Shown piece by piece: positions 27,046 through 34,006 of a stretch of 64,000 bases of DNA. Within the stretch, counting starts at the first letter, position 1. Every line of letters starts with the position of its first letter. The notes below the pieces were generated by a model that worked only from the letters and a program-made list of their open reading frames with translations, was not told the DNA's origin and made no database searches. Origin of the DNA: SZUA-309 sp050185825 (GTDB lineage: Bacteria; Pseudomonadota; Gammaproteobacteria; Pseudomonadales; Azotimanducaceae). The DNA lies in assembly GCA_050185825.1 (NCBI GenBank), contig JBFWZA010000006.1, forward strand, positions 62,001-126,000. Direction: 5' to 3'. A program made the position numbers and the translations under genes.

Positions 27046-28275
27046 GTGAGCGAAAAGGCAGACCTCGCGGATACGCTGACCAGGCTCTGGCTGACGTTCA
27101 GGTGGTACGTGGAGCAGCTGATCAGGCAGTTCGTCGACAACGACTGCCCGAGCCGGGCCGGCGCGCTCACCTACACGACCCTCTTCGCCGTCGTGCCCAT
27201 GATGACGGTCGCCTACGCCATGCTCTCGATCCTCCCCGCCTATGACGGCGTGGCGCTACGTATCGAGAACTTCATCTTCCAGAACACGATGCCGGCGAGC
27301 TCGGCCGCCATCCAGGAGTATCTGGGCGAGTTCTCTCGGCGGGCGAGAGGCCTGTCGATCATCGGCTTCACCTTCCTGTTCTTCACCACCTTCATGCTGC
27401 TCGTGACCATCGAGAGCACGTTCAACGCCATCTGGCAGGTGGCGGAGCCGCGCCGCGGCATGCAGCGCGTCCTCGTCTACTGGGGGGTGATGTCGCTCGG
27501 TCCGACAATGATCATGGGCGGCATTCTGGTGAGTGTGTACCTGGCATCGCTGCCGCTGCTCACGGATCTGGACCTCTTCGGGATGGACAGCGCGCTGCTC
27601 GGTTACCTGCCGCTCCTGCTCACCTGTGCGGGCTTCACCGTGCTCTACTTCGCCATGCCGAACACCCAGGTGCGGCTGTCGCACGCCTTCGTCGGCGGCC
27701 TGCTCACCATGCTGCTGCTCGAGGTGGCCAAGGACGCCTTCAACACGGCCGTCACCCACACCAGCGTCGCGTCCATCTACGGCGCCTTCGCGGCGGTGCC
27801 GTTCTTTCTCTTCTGGATGTACATGGTGTGGGTGCTGATCCTCTCCGGTGCGATCTTCGTGCGCACCCTGGCGCTGAAGCCCGAGCTCGACCTGGAACCC
27901 ACCGAGCCGCCCCTGGTCAAATGTGCCCGCATCCTCGAGATGCTCAACCGCGCCCATCTGCAGGGCGAGGGGCTCACGGACGAGGAGATCGAGGCCGCTG
28001 TGCCCCTCAAGCGGCGGGAGAAGGAGCGGATCTTCCGCGTGCTGCTGGAGCTGAAGGTCGCGCGGCAGACGAGCGAAAACTGGGTGCTAGGCCGCAGCCT
28101 CAGGGCGGTGACGCTGTGGGATCTCTACCGGAGCCTGCCGGAAGGCATCGATCTCGCCGAGCTCGATCGCATCCGGGACATGGACCATGTGGTGGAGCCG
28201 CTCAGGTCGCTGGTGCAGTTCGGCTCGAATCAGATGTCGGTTTCGCTGGATACGGTGTTTGGAGGCAGACAGTGA
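27046..28275 (+). CDS. YihY family inner-membrane protein
   Basis: 409-residue member of the YihY/virulence factor BrkB family (once misassigned as RNase BN). It shows the N-terminal CPSRAGALTYTTLFAVVPMMTVAYAML, helix GFTFLFFTTFMLLVTIESTFNAIW, and SVASIYGAFAAVPFFLFWMYMVWVLILSGA. Six membrane helices are followed by a cytosolic winged-helix-like C-terminal region (EILEMLNRAH, LTDEEIEAAV). The GTG start at 27046 has AGGGG 6 bases upstream. It overlaps the thioredoxin-like gene by 4 bases. Confidence 0.9.
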   Translation: MSEKADLADTLTRLWLTFRWYVEQLIRQFVDNDCPSRAGALTYTTLFAVVPMMTVAYAMLSILPAYDGVALRIENFIFQNTMPASSAAIQEYLGEFSRRARGLSIIGFTFLFFTTFMLLVTIESTFNAIWQVAEPRRGMQRVLVYWGVMSLGPTMIMGGILVSVYLASLPLLTDLDLFGMDSALLGYLPLLLTCAGFTVLYFAMPNTQVRLSHAFVGGLLTMLLLEVAKDAFNTAVTHTSVASIYGAFAAVPFFLFWMYMVWVLILSGAIFVRTLALKPELDLEPTEPPLVKCARILEMLNRAHLQGEGLTDEEIEAAVPLKRREKERIFRVLLELKVARQTSENWVLGRSLRAVTLWDLYRSLPEGIDLAELDRIRDMDHVVEPLRSLVQFGSNQMSVSLDTVFGGRQ

Positions 28276-28742
28276 CGGGATTGACCCGCATATCTCACCG
28301 ATGGCTGCTCCTGGCGGCGCTCACGCTCGGCGGCTGCGGAGCGGACGACCGCGTGCAGCTCGCGGACGGCAACCGGGTGCGCTTCGAGGACTGGCAGGGT
28401 CAGTGGCTCATCGTCAACTACTGGGCGGAGTGGTGCGCCCCCTGCCGCAAGGAGATTCCGGAGCTCAACCTGCTGCACTCGGAGGGCGCCGAGAGGCGCG
28501 CCGTGGTGCTCGGCGTCAATTACGACGGCCTCACGGGGGAAGCGCTGGCGAACTTGGCCCGGGAGATGGGCATCGAGTTTCCGGTGCTGGAGGCGGATCC
28601 CCGCGAGCGCTGGGGTGCGGAGCTGCCGGCGGTGCTGCCGAGCACGCTGATCGTCAGCCCGGACGGCAAGCTGTCGCAGGTGCTGGTGGGTCCCCAGCAC
28701 TACGAGGACCTGCTGCGTGCCATTGCGGCGACCCCGGGGTAG
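28272..28742 (+). CDS. TlpA-like thioredoxin-fold lipoprotein
   Basis: 156-residue periplasmic redox protein: a signal with lipobox LGGC, then a TlpA/ResA-type thioredoxin domain with NYWAEWCAPCRKEIPELN (active-site CAPC) and the cis-proline loop LPSTLIVSPDGK. It would reduce disulfides or heme-binding cysteines of exported proteins, useful beside the c-type cytochrome enzymes of this genome. The GTG start overlaps the YihY stop (GTGA). Confidence 0.9.
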   Translation: MTGLTRISHRWLLLAALTLGGCGADDRVQLADGNRVRFEDWQGQWLIVNYWAEWCAPCRKEIPELNLLHSEGAERRAVVLGVNYDGLTGEALANLAREMGIEFPVLEADPRERWGAELPAVLPSTLIVSPDGKLSQVLVGPQHYEDLLRAIAATPG

Positions 28743-28774
28743 CGCCGGCGGCGCCTGTTCCGGCAGCCCTACTG

Positions 28775-29470
28775 TTACTGGTAGCGGCAGGCTCTGAGGC
28801 CGTAGTTCCTGCAGCCGGCGAGCAGCTCCGGCAGCTCGCTCGACGACTTGTGCCGCCAGACCTTGCGCCAGGCAGCGACCACCAGCTCGGGATAGTCGAG
28901 CCGGCCACGGGAGCCGTTGTAGCGCGCCAGCGCGTCGATCAGGTCGCCCCGGGAGACCTCCAGGTAGTGGGCCAGGATGGTGGTGCCGTAGATGATGTTG
29001 GTCTCCACCTCGGTGAGGTTGTCCAGCGGCCGCCCCAGCTCGTTCTTCCAGAACGGCATGATCTGCATGAGGCCCTGGGCGCCGACCCGGGAAATGGCGA
29101 AACGGTCGAAGTGGCTTTCCACCTGCATCACGGCGAGCACCAGATCCGGATCGAGGTCCGTGCGTTGGGACTCGCGGTAGACGAGCTGCAGGAGCTCGAG
29201 CCGCTCTCCCGGGTCCTCCATGTAGCGCGTCAGTCGCTGCTCGGAGGCCATCAGCCACACCTGGGCATCGAACCGGTCGGTCTCCCCGTGACTGGCGGCC
29301 AGGGTTTCGGCGAGCTTGTCGAGCAGCACCGGATCCATCTGCTCACCCGGGATGCTGTCGGCAGACAGGCTGCCCGCATACGAGAGAACGGTCGCGGTGA
29401 CCAGCAGCACACCGACCGCCCGCCGACAGAGCCGGTGCGGAAGACGGTGCTGTAAGCCGGAACGCGACAT
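28775..29470 (-). CDS. periplasmic lytic transglycosylase (SLT domain)
   Basis: 231 residues with an N-terminal signal peptide and a goose-type lysozyme/SLT domain: VLAVMQVESHFDRFAISRVGAQGLMQIMPFW contains the catalytic Glu in xxES, and later segments (TNIIYGTTILAHYL, ALARYNGSRG) complete the family pattern. It cleaves peptidoglycan with formation of 1,6-anhydro ends. It is 2 bases downstream of proS on the same strand, a conserved pairing in several gammaproteobacteria. Confidence 0.9.
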   Translation of the reverse strand: MSRSGLQHRLPHRLCRRAVGVLLVTATVLSYAGSLSADSIPGEQMDPVLLDKLAETLAASHGETDRFDAQVWLMASEQRLTRYMEDPGERLELLQLVYRESQRTDLDPDLVLAVMQVESHFDRFAISRVGAQGLMQIMPFWKNELGRPLDNLTEVETNIIYGTTILAHYLEVSRGDLIDALARYNGSRGRLDYPELVVAAWRKVWRHKSSSELPELLAGCRNYGLRACRYQ

Positions 29471-29472
29471 GA

Positions 29473-31191
29473 TCAATCGGTCGCCTGAACATCCTCGCCG
29501 GAGATCCTGCCGAGAATGTCGGTGAGCGGCACGGATTCCGCGTCCCCGCCGCTGCGCGCCTTGTATTCCACGTTGCCGTCCTTCAGGGCGCGATCGCCCA
29601 CGGTGATCCGGTGCGGAATGCCGATCAGGTCCGCATCGGCGAACTTCACCCCGGGTCTGTCGTCGGTATCGTCGAGCAGCACTTCCATGTTCCTCTCTCT
29701 GCACGCCCGATACAGCTCGTCCGCCGCTGCGCGCACGGCTTCGGACTTCCTGTAGTTGAGCGCGACGATGTGCACGGCGAAGGGTGCAACGGGTGCCGGC
29801 CATTTTATGCCGACTTCGTCATGGTTTTGCTCGATGATGGCGGCGACCAGGCGGGTGACCCCCATGCCGTAGCAGCCCATGATGGGAATGAGCGGCTTGC
29901 CGTCCTGGTCGAGCACGTCCGCACCCATCGGCTCACTGTAGACCCGGCCGAGCTGGAAGATGTGGCCGACCTCGATGCCGCGGAGGAAGGCCAGGCTGCC
30001 GCGGCCGTCCGGTCCGGGCTCGCCGGCGACCACGTTGCGGGCATCCACCACCCGCTCTCCTGGCGCGCTGACGTCCCGTTCCCAGTTGACGTTCACGTGA
30101 TGGCGATCTTCGACGTTGGCGCCGCAGCAGAAGTCGCCCACCGCGTAGGCATAGGCGTCCACGAAGAACGGTATGGGCAGATCCACCGGCCCGATGGACC
30201 CCGGCCTGCAGCCCACGGCCGCGACGATTTCCGATTCGTCGGCAAAGGACAGCGGTCGCTTCACCCCGGGCAGCTTTTCCACCTTGATCGCGTTCAGCTC
30301 GTGGTCGCCGCGCAGCACGACCGCAATGAGCGATTCCTCGCCGCGGACGATCATGGTCTTCACGCAGCGCGATGCCGGCAGCGACAGCAGCTCCCCGACG
30401 GCCGCGATGGTGGTGCATGCCGGCGTGTCCACGGTGGCCATGGGTTCCCCCGGCTCCGGACGCGCAGGCGGCGGCGCACCGACAGCCCGCTCCAGGTTGG
30501 CGGCGTAGGTGCCTTCGGTGTCGTAGGCGATGACGTCCTCACCGGATTCGGCCAGCACGTGAAACTCGTGGGAGTTGGCGCCGCCGATGTTCCCGGAGTC
30601 CGCTTCCACCGCACGGAACTCCAGACCCATGCGGGTGAGGATGCGGCGGTAGCAGTCGTACATTTCCTCATAGGTGCGGTCGAACGACGCCTGGTCGAGG
30701 TCGAAGGAGTAGCCGTCCTTCATGGTGAACTCCCGCGCCCGCATCACGCCGAACCGGGGACGGATCTCGTCCCGGAACTTGGTCTGGATCTGATAGAAGT
30801 TGCAGGGCAGCTGGCGGTAGCTCTGCACCTCGCGGCGGAACAGGTCGGTAATGATCTCCTCGTGCGTCGGCCCGAGGCAGAAGTCGCGTTCGTTGCGGTC
30901 CTTGAAGCGCAGGAGCTCCGGTCCCATCTTCGCCCAGCGTCCGGTTTCCACCCAGAGCTCCGCGGGCTGCACCACCGGCATCAGCACTTCCTGGGCACCG
31001 GAGGCGTTCATTTCCTCGCGGATGATGGCCTCGACCTTTCGCAGCACGCGCAGCCCGAGGGGCAGCCAGGTATACACGCCGGCGGCCACCTGCCGGATGA
31101 GGCCGGCCCTGAGCATGAGCCGGTGGCTGACCACGTCGGCATCCGCGGGGTTTTCCTTGAGGGTCGGGAGGAGGAGCTGACTCTGACGCAT
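29473..31191 (-). CDS. proS: prolyl-tRNA synthetase
   Basis: Class II bacterial-type ProRS, 572 residues: motif 1 region (GLRVLRKVEAIIREEM), motif 2 (FRDEIRPRFGVMRAREFTMKDGYSF), the inserted editing domain (about 220-400, with CVKTMIVRG and LRGDHELNAIKVEKLPGV), motif 3 (GCYGMGVTRLVAAIIEQ), and the anticodon domain at the C-terminus. Start ATG 31191 gives the usual MRQSQLLLPTLKE. It charges tRNA-Pro and edits mischarged Ala. The gene is complete. Confidence 0.97.
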   Translation of the reverse strand: MRQSQLLLPTLKENPADADVVSHRLMLRAGLIRQVAAGVYTWLPLGLRVLRKVEAIIREEMNASGAQEVLMPVVQPAELWVETGRWAKMGPELLRFKDRNERDFCLGPTHEEIITDLFRREVQSYRQLPCNFYQIQTKFRDEIRPRFGVMRAREFTMKDGYSFDLDQASFDRTYEEMYDCYRRILTRMGLEFRAVEADSGNIGGANSHEFHVLAESGEDVIAYDTEGTYAANLERAVGAPPPARPEPGEPMATVDTPACTTIAAVGELLSLPASRCVKTMIVRGEESLIAVVLRGDHELNAIKVEKLPGVKRPLSFADESEIVAAVGCRPGSIGPVDLPIPFFVDAYAYAVGDFCCGANVEDRHHVNVNWERDVSAPGERVVDARNVVAGEPGPDGRGSLAFLRGIEVGHIFQLGRVYSEPMGADVLDQDGKPLIPIMGCYGMGVTRLVAAIIEQNHDEVGIKWPAPVAPFAVHIVALNYRKSEAVRAAADELYRACRERNMEVLLDDTDDRPGVKFADADLIGIPHRITVGDRALKDGNVEYKARSGGDAESVPLTDILGRISGEDVQATD

Positions 31192-31298
31192 GGCGTTTCC
31201 TGATGATTGAGCGAGAAGATAACAGGTCTCCCGCCGGGGTCGTAGCGGGGCGGGGCTTCGCGCCGGGCGGCGTGCGGACTGGCGTGCGGGAAAGAAAA

Positions 31299-31318
31299 AA
31301 GGCCGCGAAAGCGGCCTT
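31299..31318. repeat. left flanking direct repeat of the IS, a palindromic terminator
   Basis: AAGGCCGCGAAAGCGGCCTT, identical and in the same orientation as 32876-32895. The loop GAAA shows it is a direct, not an inverted, repeat. The stem is GGCCGC/GCGGCC. On the minus strand this copy keeps the T-run (TTTTTT) outside the element. It reads as one half of a target duplication. Confidence 0.9.
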
Positions 31319-31331
31319 CAGACTGCTGACG

Positions 31332-31354
31332 AACCCCGGCATTTTGCCGGGGTT
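31332..31354 (-). terminator. hairpin just after the transposase gene
   Basis: AACCCCGGC at 31332-31340 pairs with 31346-31354 around a 5-base loop, inside the left end of the element and about 30 bases past the transposase stop. It would end the transposase message and also face transcription entering from the left. Confidence 0.65.
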
Positions 31355-31383
31355 TGTTGCTTTTAGGCTAATGCGCGGATCGA

Positions 31384-32823
31384 TCAGGCAGCGGCAGCGA
31401 TCTGGCTGAAGCGGCCATCAGGTCGACTGAGGAAGGCGTTACGGAGCTCCCAGAGGCCGCCTGACCGCGCGAGAAGCCATAAAAAGAGCGCGTAGGCGAT
31501 CTTCTTCATGTTCTGGCAGGCCGCGGCCAGCAGACACTGGCCTTGCACCCGCCGCCGACCCCGGAACCTGGCATAGCGATGCCCATGGAGCTGTTTGGCA
31601 TCGGCGAAGCTCCGTTCGACCGTCTCCCGGCGCCGCACATAGACCGCCTTACCCCACTCCGTCAGACGGTTCTCATTGATCCGATCCAGGTCGTCTTCCC
31701 ACACATGGCGAACCACCACCTTCTGATGATTCCGGCTCTGCGTGCACTGGCTCAGCATCGGACACCGTCGGCATTCGTTCGGATCAGACTTGTAGGATCG
31801 ATAGCCTTTGCGGTCCGTCGTCGAGTACGCCAGAACCTGCTCCATCGGACAGACATAGGCATCGAGTTTGCGATCGTACCGGTAGGCACGCTTGCGCAAC
31901 CGGCCCGGTGGACCATGCGGTGACTTGTAGCCAACCACCCCGTCGATGCCGCGCTCGACCAGTCCATGGCACAGTGCCGTGTTGTTGTAACCCGCATCCA
32001 AGCCCACCACCGAAGGCGTCAAGCCGAACCGATCGCACTGTCGATCCAGTCGACCCAGATAGGGCCTTGCGTCGTGCACATTGCCCGGCGTCACATAGGT
32101 GTCGGTGATGATCCCGCAGCGACCGTCCACCGTCCGATGGTCCAGATAGAAGAAGCCTTCCGGCTTCTGATCCCGATACATGTACCCCGCTTCCGGGTCG
32201 GTATCGCTGATCTTTGTCGGCTTCGTCTCATCTGCTGGCGCTTGTGGCTTGAGGGGCTTCCTGCCGTGGGCCGCACGATCGGCGCTCACCGCCGCTTCCA
32301 GCTCGTTCAGATAGTCCATCGGTGCCACGTGCACCTCGACCACCGTATGCCGGCGCTTGTTCGCATTCGCTTTCAGGTGGGTGCTGTCCGTGTACAGAGC
32401 ATCCCCTGCCACCAGGCCCTGCGCCATCGCCTGCTCAACGATCTCATCAAAGATCACCTGCTCGATATCCGTGCCATCGAACCGACGGCGCCGGTTCTGG
32501 CTGAAGGTCGAGGCATCGATGACCTTGTCCGTCAGTCCGAGGCCAAGGAACCAGCGGTAGGCCACATTCACCTGGATCTCCCGGATCAGCTGCCGCTCGC
32601 TGCGTACCCCGAACAGGTAGCCAATGAACAGCATCTTGAACAGCATCGTCGGATCAACCGCCGGACGGCCGTTGTCCGCACTGTAGAAGTGCTTCACCCG
32701 GTCGTGGATGAACGAGAAATCGATGTGTCGGTCAATGAGACGGAGCAGATGGTCCTTCGGAACCAGCTCCTCCAGGGTCACCATCTCCAGCCGGGTCTGG
32801 TGCGGGGCTTTGTCCTTTAGCAT
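31384..32823 (-). CDS. IS1182-family DDE transposase
   Basis: 479 residues. An N-terminal DUF772-type region (LVPKDHLLRLIDRHIDFSFI, DPTMLFKMLFIGYLFGVRSERQL) leads into a DDE_Tnp_1-type core. The probable catalytic residues are the Asp in ALYTDSTHLKAN, the Asp in VVGLDAGYNN and the Glu in RRRETVERSFADAKQLHG. A cysteine cluster (CRRCPMLSQC) precedes the third. ATG 32823 is used; a TTG at 32838 lies five codons upstream, inside a hairpin. No frameshift or internal stop is seen. Confidence 0.93.
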   Translation of the reverse strand: MLKDKAPHQTRLEMVTLEELVPKDHLLRLIDRHIDFSFIHDRVKHFYSADNGRPAVDPTMLFKMLFIGYLFGVRSERQLIREIQVNVAYRWFLGLGLTDKVIDASTFSQNRRRRFDGTDIEQVIFDEIVEQAMAQGLVAGDALYTDSTHLKANANKRRHTVVEVHVAPMDYLNELEAAVSADRAAHGRKPLKPQAPADETKPTKISDTDPEAGYMYRDQKPEGFFYLDHRTVDGRCGIITDTYVTPGNVHDARPYLGRLDRQCDRFGLTPSVVGLDAGYNNTALCHGLVERGIDGVVGYKSPHGPPGRLRKRAYRYDRKLDAYVCPMEQVLAYSTTDRKGYRSYKSDPNECRRCPMLSQCTQSRNHQKVVVRHVWEDDLDRINENRLTEWGKAVYVRRRETVERSFADAKQLHGHRYARFRGRRRVQGQCLLAAACQNMKKIAYALFLWLLARSGGLWELRNAFLSRPDGRFSQIAAAA

Positions 32824-32837
32824 GCCCCATTCAAACA

Positions 32838-32863
32838 AAACCCCCGCCTTTCGGCGAGGGTTT
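32838..32863 (-). terminator. hairpin upstream of the transposase gene
   Basis: AAACCC-C-CGCC pairs with GGCG-A-GGGTTT around a TTTC loop, one mismatch. On the minus strand it is followed by TTTTGTTTG, so it looks like an intrinsic terminator that would stop HU-derived readthrough just before the transposase start. Confidence 0.6.
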
Positions 32864-32875
32864 GTCAGCAGTCTG

Positions 32876-32895
32876 AAGGCCGCGAAAGCGGCCTT
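32876..32895. repeat. right flanking direct repeat of the IS, remnant of the HU terminator
   Basis: Identical to 31299-31318. On the minus strand, reading from the HU gene, the stem is followed by TTCAG, so the original T-run has been separated from this copy and now lies beyond the far copy. On the plus strand it is followed by TTTTTC. Confidence 0.9.
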
Positions 32896-32920
32896 TTTCA
32901 GGGCTGGGTGCGGGTCGTTC

Positions 32921-33307
32921 TCAGCCGACCATTTCCTTCAGACCCTTCAGCGCCGTGACGCGTACACGGATGCTCGCCGGCTTCGGACCGATCACGATCT
33001 CTTCGCCGGTAGCCGGGTTACGGCCCATGCGCTTCTTGGTTGCCGGACGCTTCACCGACTTGATCTTCATCAGGCCGGGCAGCGTGAACTCACCGGCGCC
33101 ACCTTTCTTGATGTGGCGCTCGATGAGGGTCTCAAGCTCCTCGAGCACGGAACCGACCTGGCCCTTGGTAAGGCCGGTATTTCCAGCAATCTCGCCCAGG
33201 ATGGCGGTCTTCGTCATCTTGGTGGAAATCGCCTTGGTCGGTTTCTTAGCAGGTGCGGACTTCTTCTTTGCCGGAGCTTTCTTCTTGGCAGCTTTCTTGG
33301 TCGCCAT
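32921..33307 (-). CDS. HU-family DNA-binding protein with lysine/alanine-rich N-terminal tail
   Basis: 128 residues. Residues 1-30 are a basic tail (KKAAKKKAPAKKK and related words), like the tail of histone H1. Residues 31-128 are an HU/IHF core: MTKTAILGEIAGNTGLTKGQV, GEFTLPGLMKIKSVKRPATKKRMGRNPATGEEI (DNA-binding arm with the conserved RNPxTG), and KPASIRVRVTALKGLKEMV. It bends and compacts DNA. Expression should be high: a good promoter lies upstream. Its terminator has been split by the IS1182 element just downstream. Confidence 0.95.
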   Translation of the reverse strand: MATKKAAKKKAPAKKKSAPAKKPTKAISTKMTKTAILGEIAGNTGLTKGQVGSVLEELETLIERHIKKGGAGEFTLPGLMKIKSVKRPATKKRMGRNPATGEEIVIGPKPASIRVRVTALKGLKEMVG

Positions 33308-33443
33308 TAATTCCTGATCCCTATACGAGTGGGTTATAAACGGGATGATTCCTCGCCTGGCGTCATGCCTCGGGGTTTCACCACGTTCCTGTCGACTTCG
33401 TCAGGAAAAACAGGGCGTTTTCCTTCGCTGTCGATGGTCGCGC

Positions 33444-33472
33444 TTTATATCCGATCACCTCGATACAGGCAA
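33444..33472 (-). promoter_or_regulatory. sigma-70-type promoter of the HU gene
   Basis: On the minus strand TTGCCT (33467-33472), 17 bases, TATAAA (33444-33449), about 137 bases upstream of the HU start. The surrounding A/T-rich stretch (ATATTTTGTTG upstream) could act as an UP element. Assigned by consensus match only. Confidence 0.55.
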
Positions 33473-33552
33473 CAAAATATCGGGAAATGACTGTATTTTT
33501 ATTAGGATTTCTAAGATCATGCGCCGCTTCTCAAGGAGTGGTCTGGCGGCCC

Positions 33553-33957
33553 ATGCCCATCTACGAATACCGGTGCACCCGATGCGGTCACGAGCTGGAC
33601 GCGCTGCAGAAGCTGTCCGAGGCGCCGCTCACCGTCTGCCCGCAGTGCAACGAGTCCGCGCTGGTCAAGAAGGTCTCGGCGGCGGGCTTCCGGCTCAAGG
33701 GCGGCGGCTGGTACGAGACGGACTTCAAGTCCGGGAAGAAGCGCAACGTGGCCGGGGAGACCGCATCGTCCGGCGCCGACGGCGGCTCGTCGGGCGAGGG
33801 CGGAAAGTCCACCGGCGAGGGCGCCGGTAAGTCTTCCGGCGAGGGCGCTGGAAAGTCGTCGGGTGATGGAGCCGGGAAATCGTCCGGTGCGGGCTCGAGC
33901 GCCGCCTCGTCGGGTTCCAGCGCCAAGGGTTCTTCCAGCGCGTCCTCCGACGGCTGA
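33553..33957 (+). CDS. FmdB-type zinc-ribbon protein
   Basis: 134 residues starting with the canonical MPIYEYRCTRCGHELDALQ and a second CPQCN, a four-cysteine zinc ribbon (residues 8-33). The C-terminal half is Gly/Ser/Lys low complexity with repeated GAGKSSGEGAGKSSG words. FmdB-like genes commonly precede aspS in Proteobacteria, as here (49 bases). ATG 33553 is chosen from the family start although AAGGAG lies rather far upstream. Function is not established. Confidence 0.88.
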   Translation: MPIYEYRCTRCGHELDALQKLSEAPLTVCPQCNESALVKKVSAAGFRLKGGGWYETDFKSGKKRNVAGETASSGADGGSSGEGGKSTGEGAGKSSGEGAGKSSGDGAGKSSGAGSSAASSGSSAKGSSSASSDG

Positions 33958-34006
33958 AACAGACAAGCCGGAACAGACAAGAACAGCAGGGTACCGAGGA
34001 GCGGCA

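Larger units (their letters stand above)
31319..32875 (-). mobile_element. IS1182-family insertion sequence, complete
   Basis: 1557-base element bounded by inverted ends CAGACTGCTGAC (31319-31330) and its complement (32864-32875), continuing imperfectly into AAACCCC on both sides. One transposase gene fills it. It is flanked by identical 20-base direct repeats that are themselves a terminator hairpin. Both ends and the gene are intact, so it may be active or recently inserted. The family is assigned from the transposase. Confidence 0.88.

Noticed and set aside
31192..31298. Possible small RNA or gene in the gap between proS and the IS
   Set aside because: No ribosome site, no conserved frame and no fold besides the terminator repeat; it is the proS upstream region.
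33308..33552. Possible tRNA or riboswitch in the HU-fmdB gap
   Set aside because: No cloverleaf or conserved riboswitch core is visible; the gap is accounted for by the HU promoter and upstream sequence.
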